The position numbers and the translations under genes were made by a program. The notes under the pieces were generated by a model. That model was given only the letters and a program-made list of their open reading frames with translations, was not told the origin of the DNA and did no database searches. A stretch of 64,000 nucleotides of DNA from Hyphomicrobiales bacterium. GTDB lineage: Bacteria > Pseudomonadota > Alphaproteobacteria > Rhizobiales > Kaistiaceae. This document shows positions 25,508 to 35,086 of this stretch, piece by piece. The stretch spans positions 186,001 through 250,000 of the forward strand of contig JAFKKF010000007.1 in the NCBI GenBank assembly GCA_017305635.1, written 5' to 3'. Numbering within the stretch: position 1 is the stretch's first letter; every line of letters starts with the position of its first letter.

Positions 25508-26305
25508 CTACGAGCAGGTCGGCTGGCCGCAGCGGGCGACGCCGATCTTCTCCTTCAGCGCGTCGTAGCCGACGGCGCCGACGACGACCTCCTTGGGGGT
25601 GACGTAGGAGGGCGTGCCGGTGAGGGCGAGCTTATTGGCGAGGTCGTAGGACTCGGCGATGGTCGCCTTGATCTCCGGCGACTTCATCGCGGCGATGAGC
25701 TTCGCCTTGTCGATGCCGATCTCCTCGGCGACCGCAATGGCCTTCTCGCCATTGGCCTGGCCGCGCTCGGTCAGCATGGCGTCGTGGAAGGCCCAGTACT
25801 TGTCGGGGGCGACGATATTGACGGCGACCGCGACATTGGCGGCCTCCACCGAGCCATCGCCGAGGACCGGGAATTCCTTCAGGACGACGCGGAGGTTCTT
25901 GTCGTTGGCGAGAAGCTCCTTCAGGTCGGCATGGGCGCGCTTGCAGTAGCCGCAGTTGTAATCGAAGAACTCGACCAGCGTGACGTCGCCCTTCGGGTTG
26001 CCGAGGACGACCTGGCGCTTCGACGAGAAGAGGGCGCTCGAATTGTCGCTGATGGCGGAGACCTGCTGGGCGGCCTCGGCGGCATCCTGGCGCCGCTGGA
26101 GCTCGTCCATGGCGTCCTTGATCACCTCCGGATGCGCCATCAGGTAGTCCTTGATGACGCCCTCGACATCCGCGCGCTGGGCGGCGGTGAGGCCGTCGGC
26201 TGCGCTCGACATCGGCGCCGGGGTGGCTTCGGCGGCGATCGCCGGGACGGCGCCGGCAAGCGCGATGACGCCGGCGGCGGCGAGGACGAGGCGGCGGATC
26301 TTCAT
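25508..26305 (-). CDS. DsbA family thiol:disulfide oxidoreductase
   Basis: A 265-residue periplasmic protein with signal peptide (about 1-24), an N-terminal helical segment (40-90) and a DsbA-type thioredoxin fold. The active-site CGYC is at 118-121 in FFDYNCGYCKRA, and the cis-Pro loop GTPSYV follows near 228. The architecture matches the Com1/BdbD-like DsbA subfamily. It probably forms or reshuffles disulfides of envelope proteins. It lies 42 bases after the M48 peptidase gene on the same strand, so the two may be co-transcribed. Confidence 0.9.
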   Translation of the reverse strand: MKIRRLVLAAAGVIALAGAVPAIAAEATPAPMSSAADGLTAAQRADVEGVIKDYLMAHPEVIKDAMDELQRRQDAAEAAQQVSAISDNSSALFSSKRQVVLGNPKGDVTLVEFFDYNCGYCKRAHADLKELLANDKNLRVVLKEFPVLGDGSVEAANVAVAVNIVAPDKYWAFHDAMLTERGQANGEKAIAVAEEIGIDKAKLIAAMKSPEIKATIAESYDLANKLALTGTPSYVTPKEVVVGAVGYDALKEKIGVARCGQPTCS

Positions 26306-26347
26306 GGGTAGCGGTCTCCGATCGAGCGCGGCCGGGGTTCCCGGCGG

Positions 26348-27763
26348 TCAGCGCTTCTTGGGCGGGTTGAAGGATACAATATCATCGGCACGAAGCCATG
26401 CCGGGCTGCCGTATTTCAAATTTGCTTGAGCGCGCCGGGCGTGGAGCTTGGCATCCTTGACGTTTCCCTCGGCGAGGAAACCCTGGGCGGAGGCCAGTTC
26501 GGCCATCGGGATGTTCTGCTTGTAGGCATAGGCGCGGGCAAGCGCCCGATAGCCGGCGGGCGAGTCGGGATCGCCCTGGAGGCCGGTTTCGAGGTTGCGG
26601 ATGGCCTCGTCATAGTTCCCGGCGGCGACCAGCGCCTGCCCGTAGAGGACGCGGAGCAGGCCCTGCGAGGGGGCGAGGCTGACGGCCTTGCCGTAGGCGA
26701 GGGACGCCTCACGGGACCTGCCTGCGTCGAGATAGGCCTGGCCCTTCAGCTCCCAGAAATAGGGGTTGGCCGGCGCCGCCGCGATCAGGCCGTCGATCGC
26801 CTTGATCGCCGGGGCGAGGGCGCCGCTCCGGTAGACGACGATGGCGCGCGCGTATTTCGCGGGCAGGCTCTGGTCGCTCATCGGATAGGCGCGAGCCACC
26901 CGCGTCGGCTGCCAGGTGAAGGCGGCGAGCTTCGCCCGGACGAGGTCGTGGCGGAGCTGGAGGGCCGGCGGGTCCTTGCGGTCGAGATAGGGGCTCCTGG
27001 CGACGAGCGATTGCAGGGCCGAGACGCGGTCCGCGGGCAGGGGGTGGCTCTGCATGTAGGGGTCGACGGAGCGTGAGCTGAGGAGCGCATCGTCGGCGAG
27101 GCGCTTCAGCGTCGCCAGCAGGCCGGCCGGGGATTGGCCGGTCCTGTTCAGGTAGTCGACGGCGGCGCGGTCGGCGCCCGATTCCTGGCCGCGCTGGTAC
27201 ATGAGGAGGTTGCGCATGGCGACCTGCATGCCGCCCGCCGAGATGGCGGCGCCGGCCTGGCCGAGGCCGTCGGTCCGGGTGGCGGCGCCGGCGACCGCGG
27301 CGCCCATGCCGAGGAGGCCGGCGATCATGGCGGCGGTACGGGCACTGTCGAGCTGCTGGCGGAGGCCGGCGAGGTCGCCATGGGCGAGGTGGCCGGTCTC
27401 GTGAGCGATGATGCCGATGAGCTCGTTCGGCGTCTTCGTCGCGGTGATCGCGCCGGTGAAGATGAACATCTTCGTCGGGCCGGTGACGAAGGCGTTGAAG
27501 GCGTCGTTCGGGATCAGGAAGATCTGGACGGTCTTCGAGTGGATGCCGGCGGCGGCGAAGATGGGTTTCGCATATTCCTGGACCAGCGCCTCGGTCTCGG
27601 CGTCGCGGGCGACGGGCGGGCCGTCGGCGCGGGCGGAAAGGGGCGCTGCCGCGAGCAGGGCGAGCGCCAGCGACGAGGCGGCTTTCCACCGGCGCCCGGC
27701 GCTGCTAGGCACGCTCCGGCGCGGGGCCGGCCGTTCATCAGGAGAGATGGCGGTCAAGGTCAT
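26348..27763 (-). CDS. M48 family zinc metallopeptidase with TPR repeats (BepA-like)
   Basis: A 471-residue exported protein: signal sequence about 25-47, an M48 peptidase domain with the zinc motif HETGH at 121-125 and a third ligand Glu in GQESGADRAAVDYL near 188, and TPR-like helices from about 320 to 450. This architecture matches BepA/YfgC, a periplasmic protease and chaperone in outer-membrane protein quality control. Start at the ATG at 27763; the upstream frame is a shadow. The DsbA-like gene downstream supports an envelope folding role. Confidence 0.9.
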   Translation of the reverse strand: MTLTAISPDERPAPRRSVPSSAGRRWKAASSLALALLAAAPLSARADGPPVARDAETEALVQEYAKPIFAAAGIHSKTVQIFLIPNDAFNAFVTGPTKMFIFTGAITATKTPNELIGIIAHETGHLAHGDLAGLRQQLDSARTAAMIAGLLGMGAAVAGAATRTDGLGQAGAAISAGGMQVAMRNLLMYQRGQESGADRAAVDYLNRTGQSPAGLLATLKRLADDALLSSRSVDPYMQSHPLPADRVSALQSLVARSPYLDRKDPPALQLRHDLVRAKLAAFTWQPTRVARAYPMSDQSLPAKYARAIVVYRSGALAPAIKAIDGLIAAAPANPYFWELKGQAYLDAGRSREASLAYGKAVSLAPSQGLLRVLYGQALVAAGNYDEAIRNLETGLQGDPDSPAGYRALARAYAYKQNIPMAELASAQGFLAEGNVKDAKLHARRAQANLKYGSPAWLRADDIVSFNPPKKR

Positions 27764-27856
27764 GCGTCGGCGGCGATCCGGCGTTCTCGGAATGGCACTT
27801 GGCGGCCAATTGGGGCAGCAGGAAGACCGCAGGACAACAGGAAAGCCCGTCGCAGC

Positions 27857-29011
27857 ATGAGCCTCAGACCTTCCCGCCGCAGCGCCGTCGAGCCGTTCAT
27901 CGTCATGGACGTCATGCGCGCCGCCGTCGACCGCGAGGAGACGGGCGCCCACGTCATCCACATGGAGGTGGGCCAGCCGGGCGGCAGGGCGCCGCGGGCC
28001 GTGCTCGATGCGGCGCGGGCGGCGGTCGAGGATGGCCGGCTCGCCTATACCGAGGCATTGGGGCTGAGGCGGCTGAGAGCACGGATCGCGCGCCACTACG
28101 GTGAGGCGCACGGCATCGACGTGCCACTCGAGCGCATCGCGGTGACGACCGGCTCGTCGGCCGGGTTCATCCTCGCCTTCCTCGCGGCCTTCGATCCGGG
28201 CGACCGGATCGCCATCGCCGCGCCCGGCTATCCGGCCTATCGCAACATCCTGAGGGCGCTCGACCTCGAGGTGGTCGACATTCCGACGCGGGCCGAGAAC
28301 CGCCACGTGATCACGCCGGACATGCTGGCCGCGGCGCATCGCGAGAAGCCGCTCGCCGGCGTGCTCATTGCCAGCCCGGCCAATCCGAGCGGGACGGTGA
28401 TGGAGCCGCATGCGCTTGCCGCGCTGATCGGCGCGGCGCACGATCTCGGCGTGCGCTTCATCTCGGACGAGATCTACCATCGCCTCGTCTACGAGGGCAT
28501 CGCGGAGACGGCGCTGGCGACCTCGAACGAGGCGATCGTGATCAACTCGTTCTCCAAGTATTATTGCATGACGGGCTGGCGGATCGGCTGGATGGTGCTG
28601 CCGGAGGAACTGGTCAGGCCGGTCGAGCGGCTGGCGCAGAACCTCTACATCTCGGCGCCGGACATCTCGCAGCGCGCGGCGATCGCGGCGTTCGACGCGA
28701 CGGAGGAACTCGACCGCGTGCGCGACGGCTATGCCGCCTCGCGGAAGCTCCTCCTCGAGCGGCTGCCGGCGATCGGCTTCGAGGGTCTCTATCCCTGCGA
28801 CGGGGCCTTCTACGTCTATGCCTCGTGCCGGCACTTCTCCAATGACAGTCTCGACTTCTGCCGGCGGATGCTGGCGGAAGCGGGTGTCGCGGCCACGCCC
28901 GGCGCCGATTTCGACCGGGCGGAGGGACACGGCTACGTGCGCTTCTCCTTCGCCGGCACGGGCGCGGACATGGCGGAAGGGATGGCGCGGCTGGCGCGCT
29001 GGCTCGGATAG
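27857..29011 (+). CDS. Class I/II pyridoxal-phosphate aminotransferase
   Basis: A 384-residue fold-type I aminotransferase. The PLP lysine is Lys234 in NSFSKYYCMTGWRIGW; ANPSGTV and SDEIYHRLVYEG are the usual cofactor-binding segments. The family includes aspartate and broad-range aminotransferases; the substrate cannot be fixed. The ATG at 27857 follows the divergent peptidase gene by 93 bases. The sulfotransferase-like gene starts 5 bases downstream and is probably in the same transcript. Confidence 0.9.
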   Translation: MSLRPSRRSAVEPFIVMDVMRAAVDREETGAHVIHMEVGQPGGRAPRAVLDAARAAVEDGRLAYTEALGLRRLRARIARHYGEAHGIDVPLERIAVTTGSSAGFILAFLAAFDPGDRIAIAAPGYPAYRNILRALDLEVVDIPTRAENRHVITPDMLAAAHREKPLAGVLIASPANPSGTVMEPHALAALIGAAHDLGVRFISDEIYHRLVYEGIAETALATSNEAIVINSFSKYYCMTGWRIGWMVLPEELVRPVERLAQNLYISAPDISQRAAIAAFDATEELDRVRDGYAASRKLLLERLPAIGFEGLYPCDGAFYVYASCRHFSNDSLDFCRRMLAEAGVAATPGADFDRAEGHGYVRFSFAGTGADMAEGMARLARWLG

Positions 29012-29016
29012 GGCGG

Positions 29017-29799
29017 ATGGCGGGCAGGCTCTTCGTCCATGTGGGCACGCACAAGACGGGGACGACCTCCGTCCAGGTGTTCCTCCGCGGCCATGCGGCG
29101 GCGCTTCGCCGGCAAGGGCTCTACGTCCCGACCACGGGGACGACCGATGGGCAGTCCGGCCATCATAGCCTCGCCTGGGAACTGTACGGGGACGAGCGGT
29201 TCGACCCCGCTCTTGGCGGAGCGGAGGAGCTCATCGAGGAGCTTGGGCGTTCCGGCGCCGCGCGGGCCATCGTATCGGCCGAGGACCTCGAATTCCTGAA
29301 CGTCCATCCGGAAGCCCTCGGCAGGTTCGACCGTATGCTCGGCGAAGCGGGATGGGACCCCGTCTACCTGGCCTTCTTCCGGCGGCCAGAGGCCTATGCG
29401 GTCTCCCTGTACGGAACGCTGCGCGCGCGGCACAAGGTGCGCCGCTGTTTCCTCTCCTACCTGCGGCAGATACTGAAAGACGGTGCCTATCGCACCGGGT
29501 CCGAATTCTACGAGTTCGGTCGCGACCGGTTCGCCGGGCGATGGCAGGCGGCGACACGGCCCGACTGCCTCCGAATCCTCGATTTCGACGAGAGCCTGGC
29601 CGCGGGCGGGCCGGTGGTCGCTCTCCTCCGCGCCATCGGCATCGAGGACGAGGCGCTCCTCGCCGAAGCCGCGAAGGCGCCGCGCGAAAATCCGGGAAGG
29701 CGGCGGTGGCTGGAGAAAAGGATCATGAAGATGCGGTCCGTACGGGGAAGGCTCGACGCCGCCATCCACGGGCCTGATGCAGAACCCGGCCCGCGCTAG
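29017..29799 (+). CDS. Sulfotransferase-like protein
   Basis: A 260-residue protein whose N-terminus, FVHVGTHKTGTTSVQVFL (about 6-23), matches the 5'-phosphosulfate-binding loop of PAPS-dependent sulfotransferases. FFRRPEAYAVSLYG near 124-137 fits the 3'-phosphate-binding region (R-P-...-S). The rest is weakly conserved. It probably transfers sulfate to a carbohydrate or other surface molecule, but kinase-like P-loop proteins share the first motif. Its stop codon shares a CTAG with that of the convergent higA. Confidence 0.7.
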   Translation: MAGRLFVHVGTHKTGTTSVQVFLRGHAAALRRQGLYVPTTGTTDGQSGHHSLAWELYGDERFDPALGGAEELIEELGRSGAARAIVSAEDLEFLNVHPEALGRFDRMLGEAGWDPVYLAFFRRPEAYAVSLYGTLRARHKVRRCFLSYLRQILKDGAYRTGSEFYEFGRDRFAGRWQAATRPDCLRILDFDESLAAGGPVVALLRAIGIEDEALLAEAAKAPRENPGRRRWLEKRIMKMRSVRGRLDAAIHGPDAEPGPR

Positions 29800-30083
29800 G
29801 CTGCGTCGGCGGGCCTGACACGTTTCGCAATCTCGGCACCCCGCTTGTTCTCGACCACGGCAATATCGTGCTGGCTCTGGAGGTCGAGCCAGAACTGGGC
29901 GCCGTTGCCGAAATAGCGGCCAAGGCGAAGCGCCGTATCGGCGCTGATCGAGCGCCGGCCGTTCAGGATGTCGGTTATCCGGCCGGACGGGACGCCGAGG
30001 TCAAGTGCCAGCCGATTGGCGCTGAGGTTGCGGGCGGCAAGCTCGCGTTTCAGGAGGCGGCCGGGGTGGATGGCTACGGTCAT
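29796..30083 (-). CDS. higA: HigA family antitoxin
   Basis: A 95-residue XRE-family DNA-binding antitoxin: HPGRLLKRELAARNLSANRL at the start, then the helix-turn-helix VPSGRITDILNGRRSIS, typical of the HigA/VapI group. It neutralises HigB and represses its own operon. Start MTVAIHP at 30083; an upstream extension overlaps higB and is unlikely. It follows the toxin by 4 bases, the toxin-first order usual for hig. Confidence 0.92.
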   Translation of the reverse strand: MTVAIHPGRLLKRELAARNLSANRLALDLGVPSGRITDILNGRRSISADTALRLGRYFGNGAQFWLDLQSQHDIAVVENKRGAEIAKRVRPADAA

Positions 30084-30087
30084 CTGG

Positions 30088-30375
30088 CTAACCTCTGTGG
30101 TAGTCGACGATTTCCACGTTGTGCGCGTGGCCCTCGGCGAACTGAAAGCATATGCGCCAGCGGGCATTCACGGTCATTGCCCATTGGCCTTTGCGGTTCC
30201 CGCTCAGCCGGTGAAGGCCGACGCTCTTCAACGGGCTCAGGTCCTGCGGCGCTTTGGCCACGTTCAATGCTGCGAGCAAATCGAGCGCCGCGTCGAAGTC
30301 CAGCCCGCGGAACTGGTTCGGCTGTCCACCCTCCCATACCTTGGGCGTCGCAGAATTGCGCCATGAGCGGATCAT
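30088..30375 (-). CDS. higB: HigB-type (RelE superfamily) toxin
   Basis: A 95-residue RelE/ParE-superfamily toxin, expected to cut ribosome-bound mRNA. Recognisable segments: LSPLKSVGLHRLSGNRKGQW and the overlapping NARWRICFQFAEG and VEIVDYHRG at the C-terminus, as in HigB/GraT proteins. Complete with likely catalytic Arg and C-terminal His. First gene of higBA, divergent from pgi. Confidence 0.9.
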   Translation of the reverse strand: MIRSWRNSATPKVWEGGQPNQFRGLDFDAALDLLAALNVAKAPQDLSPLKSVGLHRLSGNRKGQWAMTVNARWRICFQFAEGHAHNVEIVDYHRG

Positions 30376-30389
30376 GGCGGAAACGTACT

Positions 30390-30400
30390 ACGCTTTGCGT
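30390..30400 (-). promoter_or_regulatory. Candidate higBA operator
   Basis: ACGCTTTGCGT, an inverted repeat ACGC-TTT-GCGT, lies 15 bases upstream of the higB start, where HigA autorepression would be expected. Short and unproven. Confidence 0.35.
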
Positions 30401-30479
30401 GCAGGACCAAATGTACGCTGTTTGATCTTGCCGCCCTATTCTATGTATGTGTTGCGCACAGATCCTGGTGGAGCATCCC

Positions 30480-32123
<1,644 letters not shown>

Positions 32124-32135
32124 GGGCCGGCCTCG

Positions 32136-32169
32136 TCGTCAGGGCCGGCCTCGGTGCCGGCCATCCACG
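32136..32169 (-). repeat. Dispersed palindromic repeat A, copy 2 (inverted)
   Basis: GGCCGGCCTCGGTGCCGGCC with flanking CCATCCACG is the reverse complement of the copy at 32401-32433, so the two face each other across about 230 bases. Confidence 0.8.
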
Positions 32170-32210
32170 GATTTCTTGTCTGGGGCGGGCGCCGCGGCTT
32201 CCGTCTCGCC

Positions 32211-32260
32211 GACGTCATTCCGGACAAGCCGCGAAGCGGCGCGATCCGGAATCCATGCCA
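32211..32260. repeat. Dispersed palindromic repeat C
   Basis: ATTCCGGA and TCCGGAAT form an outer stem around GCCGC-GAA-GCGGC, a nested hairpin beginning CGTCATTCC and ending AATCCATG. This form is common between genes of alphaproteobacteria. Confidence 0.75.
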
Positions 32261-32340
32261 TGGCGGTTCAGAAGAACTGAGGTCGGTGGAGTTGGCAGTG
32301 GGTGAAGTCGCCGCGAAGGCGCGAGCGGCATCGTCATGGC

Positions 32341-32371
32341 ATGGATCGCCGGGTCAAGCCTGGCGATGACG
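32341..32371. repeat. Dispersed palindromic repeat B
   Basis: ATGGATCGCC-GGGTCAAGCC-TGGCGATGACG: a short inverted repeat (ATCGCC/GGCGAT) resembling known alphaproteobacterial intergenic palindromes. Confidence 0.6.
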
Positions 32372-32400
32372 GAAAGGTGGTGCGCAGGAAGCAGATGATG

Positions 32401-32433
32401 CGTGGATGGCCGGCACCGAGGCCGGCCATGACG
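32401..32433 (+). repeat. Dispersed palindromic repeat A, copy 3
   Basis: Same unit as copy 1 with ACCGA in place of ACAA in the loop; it pairs with the inverted copy 2. Confidence 0.8.
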
Positions 32434-32510
32434 TTGGAGAGGGCAAGGTCCCGGATCGCCATAAAGACGAACGGCGATCTGTCCTGTCCGCTACGGGCGC
32501 CGCCCAAATG

Positions 32511-32538
32511 AAAAAAGGCGGGCCAGAGGCCCGCCCTT
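32511..32538 (-). terminator. Rho-independent terminator of rplM-rpsI
   Basis: On the minus strand GGCGGGCC-TCT-GGCCCGCC, a perfect 8-bp GC stem with a 3-base loop, is followed by six T. It lies about 85 bases after the rpsI stop and is the clearest terminator in the window. Confidence 0.85.
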
Positions 32539-32622
32539 TGAATTCGCGACCGGTCCGAAGCGCTGATTCTTCGGTCGCAATCCCGTACGGAAAAGTGCTG
32601 CACACTTTTCCTGGAACTGCTC

Positions 32623-33093
32623 CTAGCGCTTGGAGAACTGGAACGACCGGCGGGCTTTCTTCTTGCCGTACTTCTTGCGCTCGACGACGCGCGAGTCGCG
32701 GGTGAGGAAGCCTTCCTTCTTCAGGATGGCGCGCAGCTCCGGCTCGTAGAAGGTGAGCGCGCGCGAGACGCCGTGGCGGAGCGCGCCGGCCTGGCCGGAG
32801 AGGCCGCCGCCGGCAACCGTGGCGCGGATGTCGTACTGGCCGGTGCGGTTGGCCGAGATGATCGGCTGCTGCACGATCATCTGGAGCACCGGACGGGCGA
32901 AGTACTCGGTGAAGTCCTTGCCGTTGACGAGGATGCGACCGGCGCCGCGGGTGACCCACACGCGGGCGACGGCGTCCTTGCGCTTGCCGGTGGCATAGGC
33001 GCGCCCTTGCGCATCGAGCTTCTGGACATGGACCGGAGCTTCCGGCGCGACGTTCGCGGCCTTCAGGTCCTGAAGGGACTGGAGTTCGGCCAT
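32623..33093 (-). CDS. rpsI: 30S ribosomal protein S9
   Basis: A 156-residue S9 with an N-terminal extension of about 27 residues, as in many alphaproteobacteria, then [19 protein letters not shown] and the C-terminal [20 protein letters not shown] whose last Arg reaches the ribosomal P site. It starts 2 bases after rplM and the pair ends at a strong terminator. Confidence 0.97.
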   Translation of the reverse strand: MAELQSLQDLKAANVAPEAPVHVQKLDAQGRAYATGKRKDAVARVWVTRGAGRILVNGKDFTEYFARPVLQMIVQQPIISANRTGQYDIRATVAGGGLSGQAGALRHGVSRALTFYEPELRAILKKEGFLTRDSRVVERKKYGKKKARRSFQFSKR

Positions 33094-33095
33094 GG

Positions 33096-33560
33096 TCAGG
33101 CGATCCTCTGGTTCTTGCGGTTCAGCGCGACGACGTCGAGCGGCTCGGGCTTCTGGGGGTCGTGCGGATGCTCGGAACCGGCATAGACGCGGAGGTTCTT
33201 GAGCTGCTTACGGGCGAGGGGCCCATCGGGCATCATGCGCTCGACCGCCTTCTCGACGACGCGCTCGGGGAACTTGCCCTCGAAGATCTGCTTCGCGGTC
33301 TGTTCCTTGATGCCGCCGATATAGCCGGTGTGGCGGTAATAGACCTTCTGCTCGCGCTTGCGGCCGGAGAGGACGGCTTCCTTGGCATTGATGACGATGA
33401 CGTTGTCGCCGTCATCGACGTGGGGCGTGTAGCCCGGCTTGTGCTTGCCGCGGAGGCGGGTGGCGACGATCGTCGCGAGGCGGCCGACAACGAGGCCGCG
33501 GGCGTCGATCAGCACCCACTTCTTCTCGATTTCCGCGGGCTTGGCGGAATAGGTGTTCAT
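33096..33560 (-). CDS. rplM: 50S ribosomal protein L13
   Basis: A 154-residue L13: [17 protein letters not shown] near 12-28, [20 protein letters not shown], and [20 protein letters not shown] near the end. Start at MNTYSAKP, the usual start in this group; a longer in-frame start lacks family support. First gene of rplM-rpsI. Confidence 0.97.
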   Translation of the reverse strand: MNTYSAKPAEIEKKWVLIDARGLVVGRLATIVATRLRGKHKPGYTPHVDDGDNVIVINAKEAVLSGRKREQKVYYRHTGYIGGIKEQTAKQIFEGKFPERVVEKAVERMMPDGPLARKQLKNLRVYAGSEHPHDPQKPEPLDVVALNRKNQRIA

Positions 33561-33694
33561 GGACGTGCTCTGAACCTGCTCTGGTAGGAGGTTGCTCACA
33601 GGCGATGCCGGGGCATCGCCGGGATGCGGGCTTCTAGCGTTTCGTATGCGCGAAGGTCAAGGAAAAAGGAAGGAAAACCAATATTTAGCGCGCG

Positions 33695-33710
33695 CGGTAT
33701 CATGATACCG
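33695..33710. promoter_or_regulatory. Perfect 16-base palindrome, candidate operator
   Basis: CGGTATCATGATACCG is perfectly symmetric and lies in an AT-richer patch between rplM and the DUF2269 gene, 101 bases before the latter's start. It looks like a dimeric repressor site; the regulator is not in the immediate neighbourhood. Confidence 0.5.
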
Positions 33711-33810
33711 TATTTATTTGCGGTCCAGCCCGGCGCGTTGTGGCGATGGTCACTGACGGGGCCGGGAGGCTCCTGTAGAGCCGCCGCAGATTTGAACCGG
33801 AGCAATTCCG

Positions 33811-34362
33811 ATGACCACCTACGTGATCTTCAAATACCTGCACATCCTCTTCGCCATCGGCTGGCTCGGCGGCGGCTTCTGCATGGTGCTGCTCGGCGTC
33901 GCCGCCAGCCGCGCCCGCAACGATGCCGAACTGGTCCGCGTGATGGGCCAGATGGCATGGCTCGCCAAGCGGGTGTTCGTGCCGTTCTCGGGCCTGGCGC
34001 TGCTCTGCGGCCTGGTCATGACCTGGCTCGGCGGCATGTGGGGCGAGGCCTGGATCATCCTCGGCCTGATCGGCTATGCGGCGACGGCCGGGACCGGCAT
34101 GGCGGTGCTCGGGCCAAAGTCGGAGAAGGTGGCGGCGATCGCGGCGAAGGAGGGCCCCTCGGGCCCGGCAGTGCGCATCGCGCGCGAAATGCTCGCGGTG
34201 GCGCGGTTCGACATCACCATGCTCGCCGTGGTGGTCGCCGACATGGTGCTGAAGCCGGCATTCGACGACTACGAGATGCTGGTGCCGATGGTTGTTGTGC
34301 TTGTCGCGGCAGCGGCCTATTTCCTGATGCCACTACGCTCCGCGCAGCCGGCCCGGGCCTGA
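33811..34362 (+). CDS. DUF2269 family membrane protein
   Basis: A 183-residue protein with four or five hydrophobic helices, starting MTTYVIFKYLHILFAIGWLG, with the helix-borne His and Trp usual for DUF2269. The family is uncharacterised; some members sit near redox or cytochrome-like genes. GGAG precedes the ATG. A perfect palindrome upstream suggests specific regulation. The CoA-binding gene follows 44 bases later. Confidence 0.8.
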   Translation: MTTYVIFKYLHILFAIGWLGGGFCMVLLGVAASRARNDAELVRVMGQMAWLAKRVFVPFSGLALLCGLVMTWLGGMWGEAWIILGLIGYAATAGTGMAVLGPKSEKVAAIAAKEGPSGPAVRIAREMLAVARFDITMLAVVVADMVLKPAFDDYEMLVPMVVVLVAAAAYFLMPLRSAQPARA

Positions 34363-34406
34363 CGAAAGGCCCGCGGGCGGCGCTTCCGCTTTCCCGCAGG
34401 TCTTCC

Positions 34407-34925
34407 ATGAACCACGACTCCTACCCCGAAGGCTACATCCGCTCGATCCTGACCGGGGTGAAGACCGTCGCCATCGTCGGCGCCAGCAACAACATTGCGC
34501 GGCCGAGCTTCTTCGTCCTCAAGTACCTGATCCAGAAGGGGTACAACGTCTATCCGATCAATCCCGGCCATGCCGGGGGCACGTTCCTCGACCGGCCGGT
34601 CTATGCCAGGCTCGCGGACGTGCCGGAGCCGATCGACCTGGTCGACATCTTCCGCAAGCCCGAGGCGGTGCCCGGCATCGTGGACGAGGCGCTGGCGCTG
34701 GAGCCGAAGCCGAAGGTGATCTGGATGCAGTTGACCATCCGCGACGATGCGGCGGCGGCGAAGGCCGAGGCGGCCGGCGTGAAGGTGGTCATGAACCGCT
34801 GCGTCAAGATCGAGTACGGGCGCATTTCGGGCGAGATCGGCTGGGCCGGGGTCAATTCGCGCGTGCTGTCCTCGAAGAAGCCGACGCTGCAAGCGGGCTT
34901 CCAGCATTTCAAGGTCGAGGATTGA
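34407..34925 (+). CDS. CoA-binding domain protein (YccU-like)
   Basis: A 172-residue single-domain Rossmann protein of the CoA-binding family: VKTVAIVGASNNIARPSFFV near 18-37, then VYPINPGHAGG and MNRCVKIEYGRISGEIGWAG near the end. E. coli YccU is a relative; CoA binding is known for the fold, but its function is not established. It is next to an O-acetylhomoserine sulfhydrylase gene, an arrangement that fits a link to sulfur amino-acid metabolism. Confidence 0.87.
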   Translation: MNHDSYPEGYIRSILTGVKTVAIVGASNNIARPSFFVLKYLIQKGYNVYPINPGHAGGTFLDRPVYARLADVPEPIDLVDIFRKPEAVPGIVDEALALEPKPKVIWMQLTIRDDAAAAKAEAAGVKVVMNRCVKIEYGRISGEIGWAGVNSRVLSSKKPTLQAGFQHFKVED

Positions 34926-35086
34926 GCGCCGGGCAAGTTTGAACCCGGCGGGGTTGCTTTCGGCGGAACGTCGTTCCAAGAACTTCGCCAATATCGGCAG
35001 GCCGTGCTTGGAGGGCATCTGCCCACGGGTCTAAGCATTCCGCCACATGAACCACAGGGAAGAACCCGCAAGGAGGGGTGAGTGAC
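34926..35086 (+). promoter_or_regulatory. metY leader with possible pseudoknot
   Basis: The 161 bases before metY hold a CGCCGGG/CCCGGCG hairpin that may end the upstream gene, a GGAAC/GTTCC hairpin near 34975, and a compact set of pairings at 35002-35037. There CCGT pairs with ACGG around GGGC-ATCT-GCCC, and GCTTGGA (35006-35012) can pair with TCTAAGC (35030-35036), making an H-type pseudoknot. It does not match the SAM-II sequence I know for alphaproteobacterial met genes. Confidence 0.35.

Larger units (their letters stand above)
32124..32622. other. 499-base repeat-filled intergenic region between pgi and rpsI
   Basis: No gene seen. Reading left to right it holds an inverted copy of repeat A, a repeat C hairpin, a repeat B palindrome, a direct copy of repeat A, the rpsI terminator, and a GGAAAAGTG/CACTTTTCC hairpin at 32589-32611. 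Such a pile-up suggests a preferred landing or survival site for repeats between two transcript ends. Confidence 0.8.

Noticed and set aside
32241-32433. Short plus-strand frames such as 32154-32369
   Set aside because: They run through palindromic repeats and have no ribosome site or family resemblance.
34975-34990. Inverted repeat GGAAC/GTTCC as an operator of metY
   Set aside because: Too short to separate from chance, with no second copy found near a related gene.
34926-35086. SAM-II riboswitch before metY
   Set aside because: The conserved SAM-II sequence blocks I know were not found; only a generic possible pseudoknot remains, reported as a finding.
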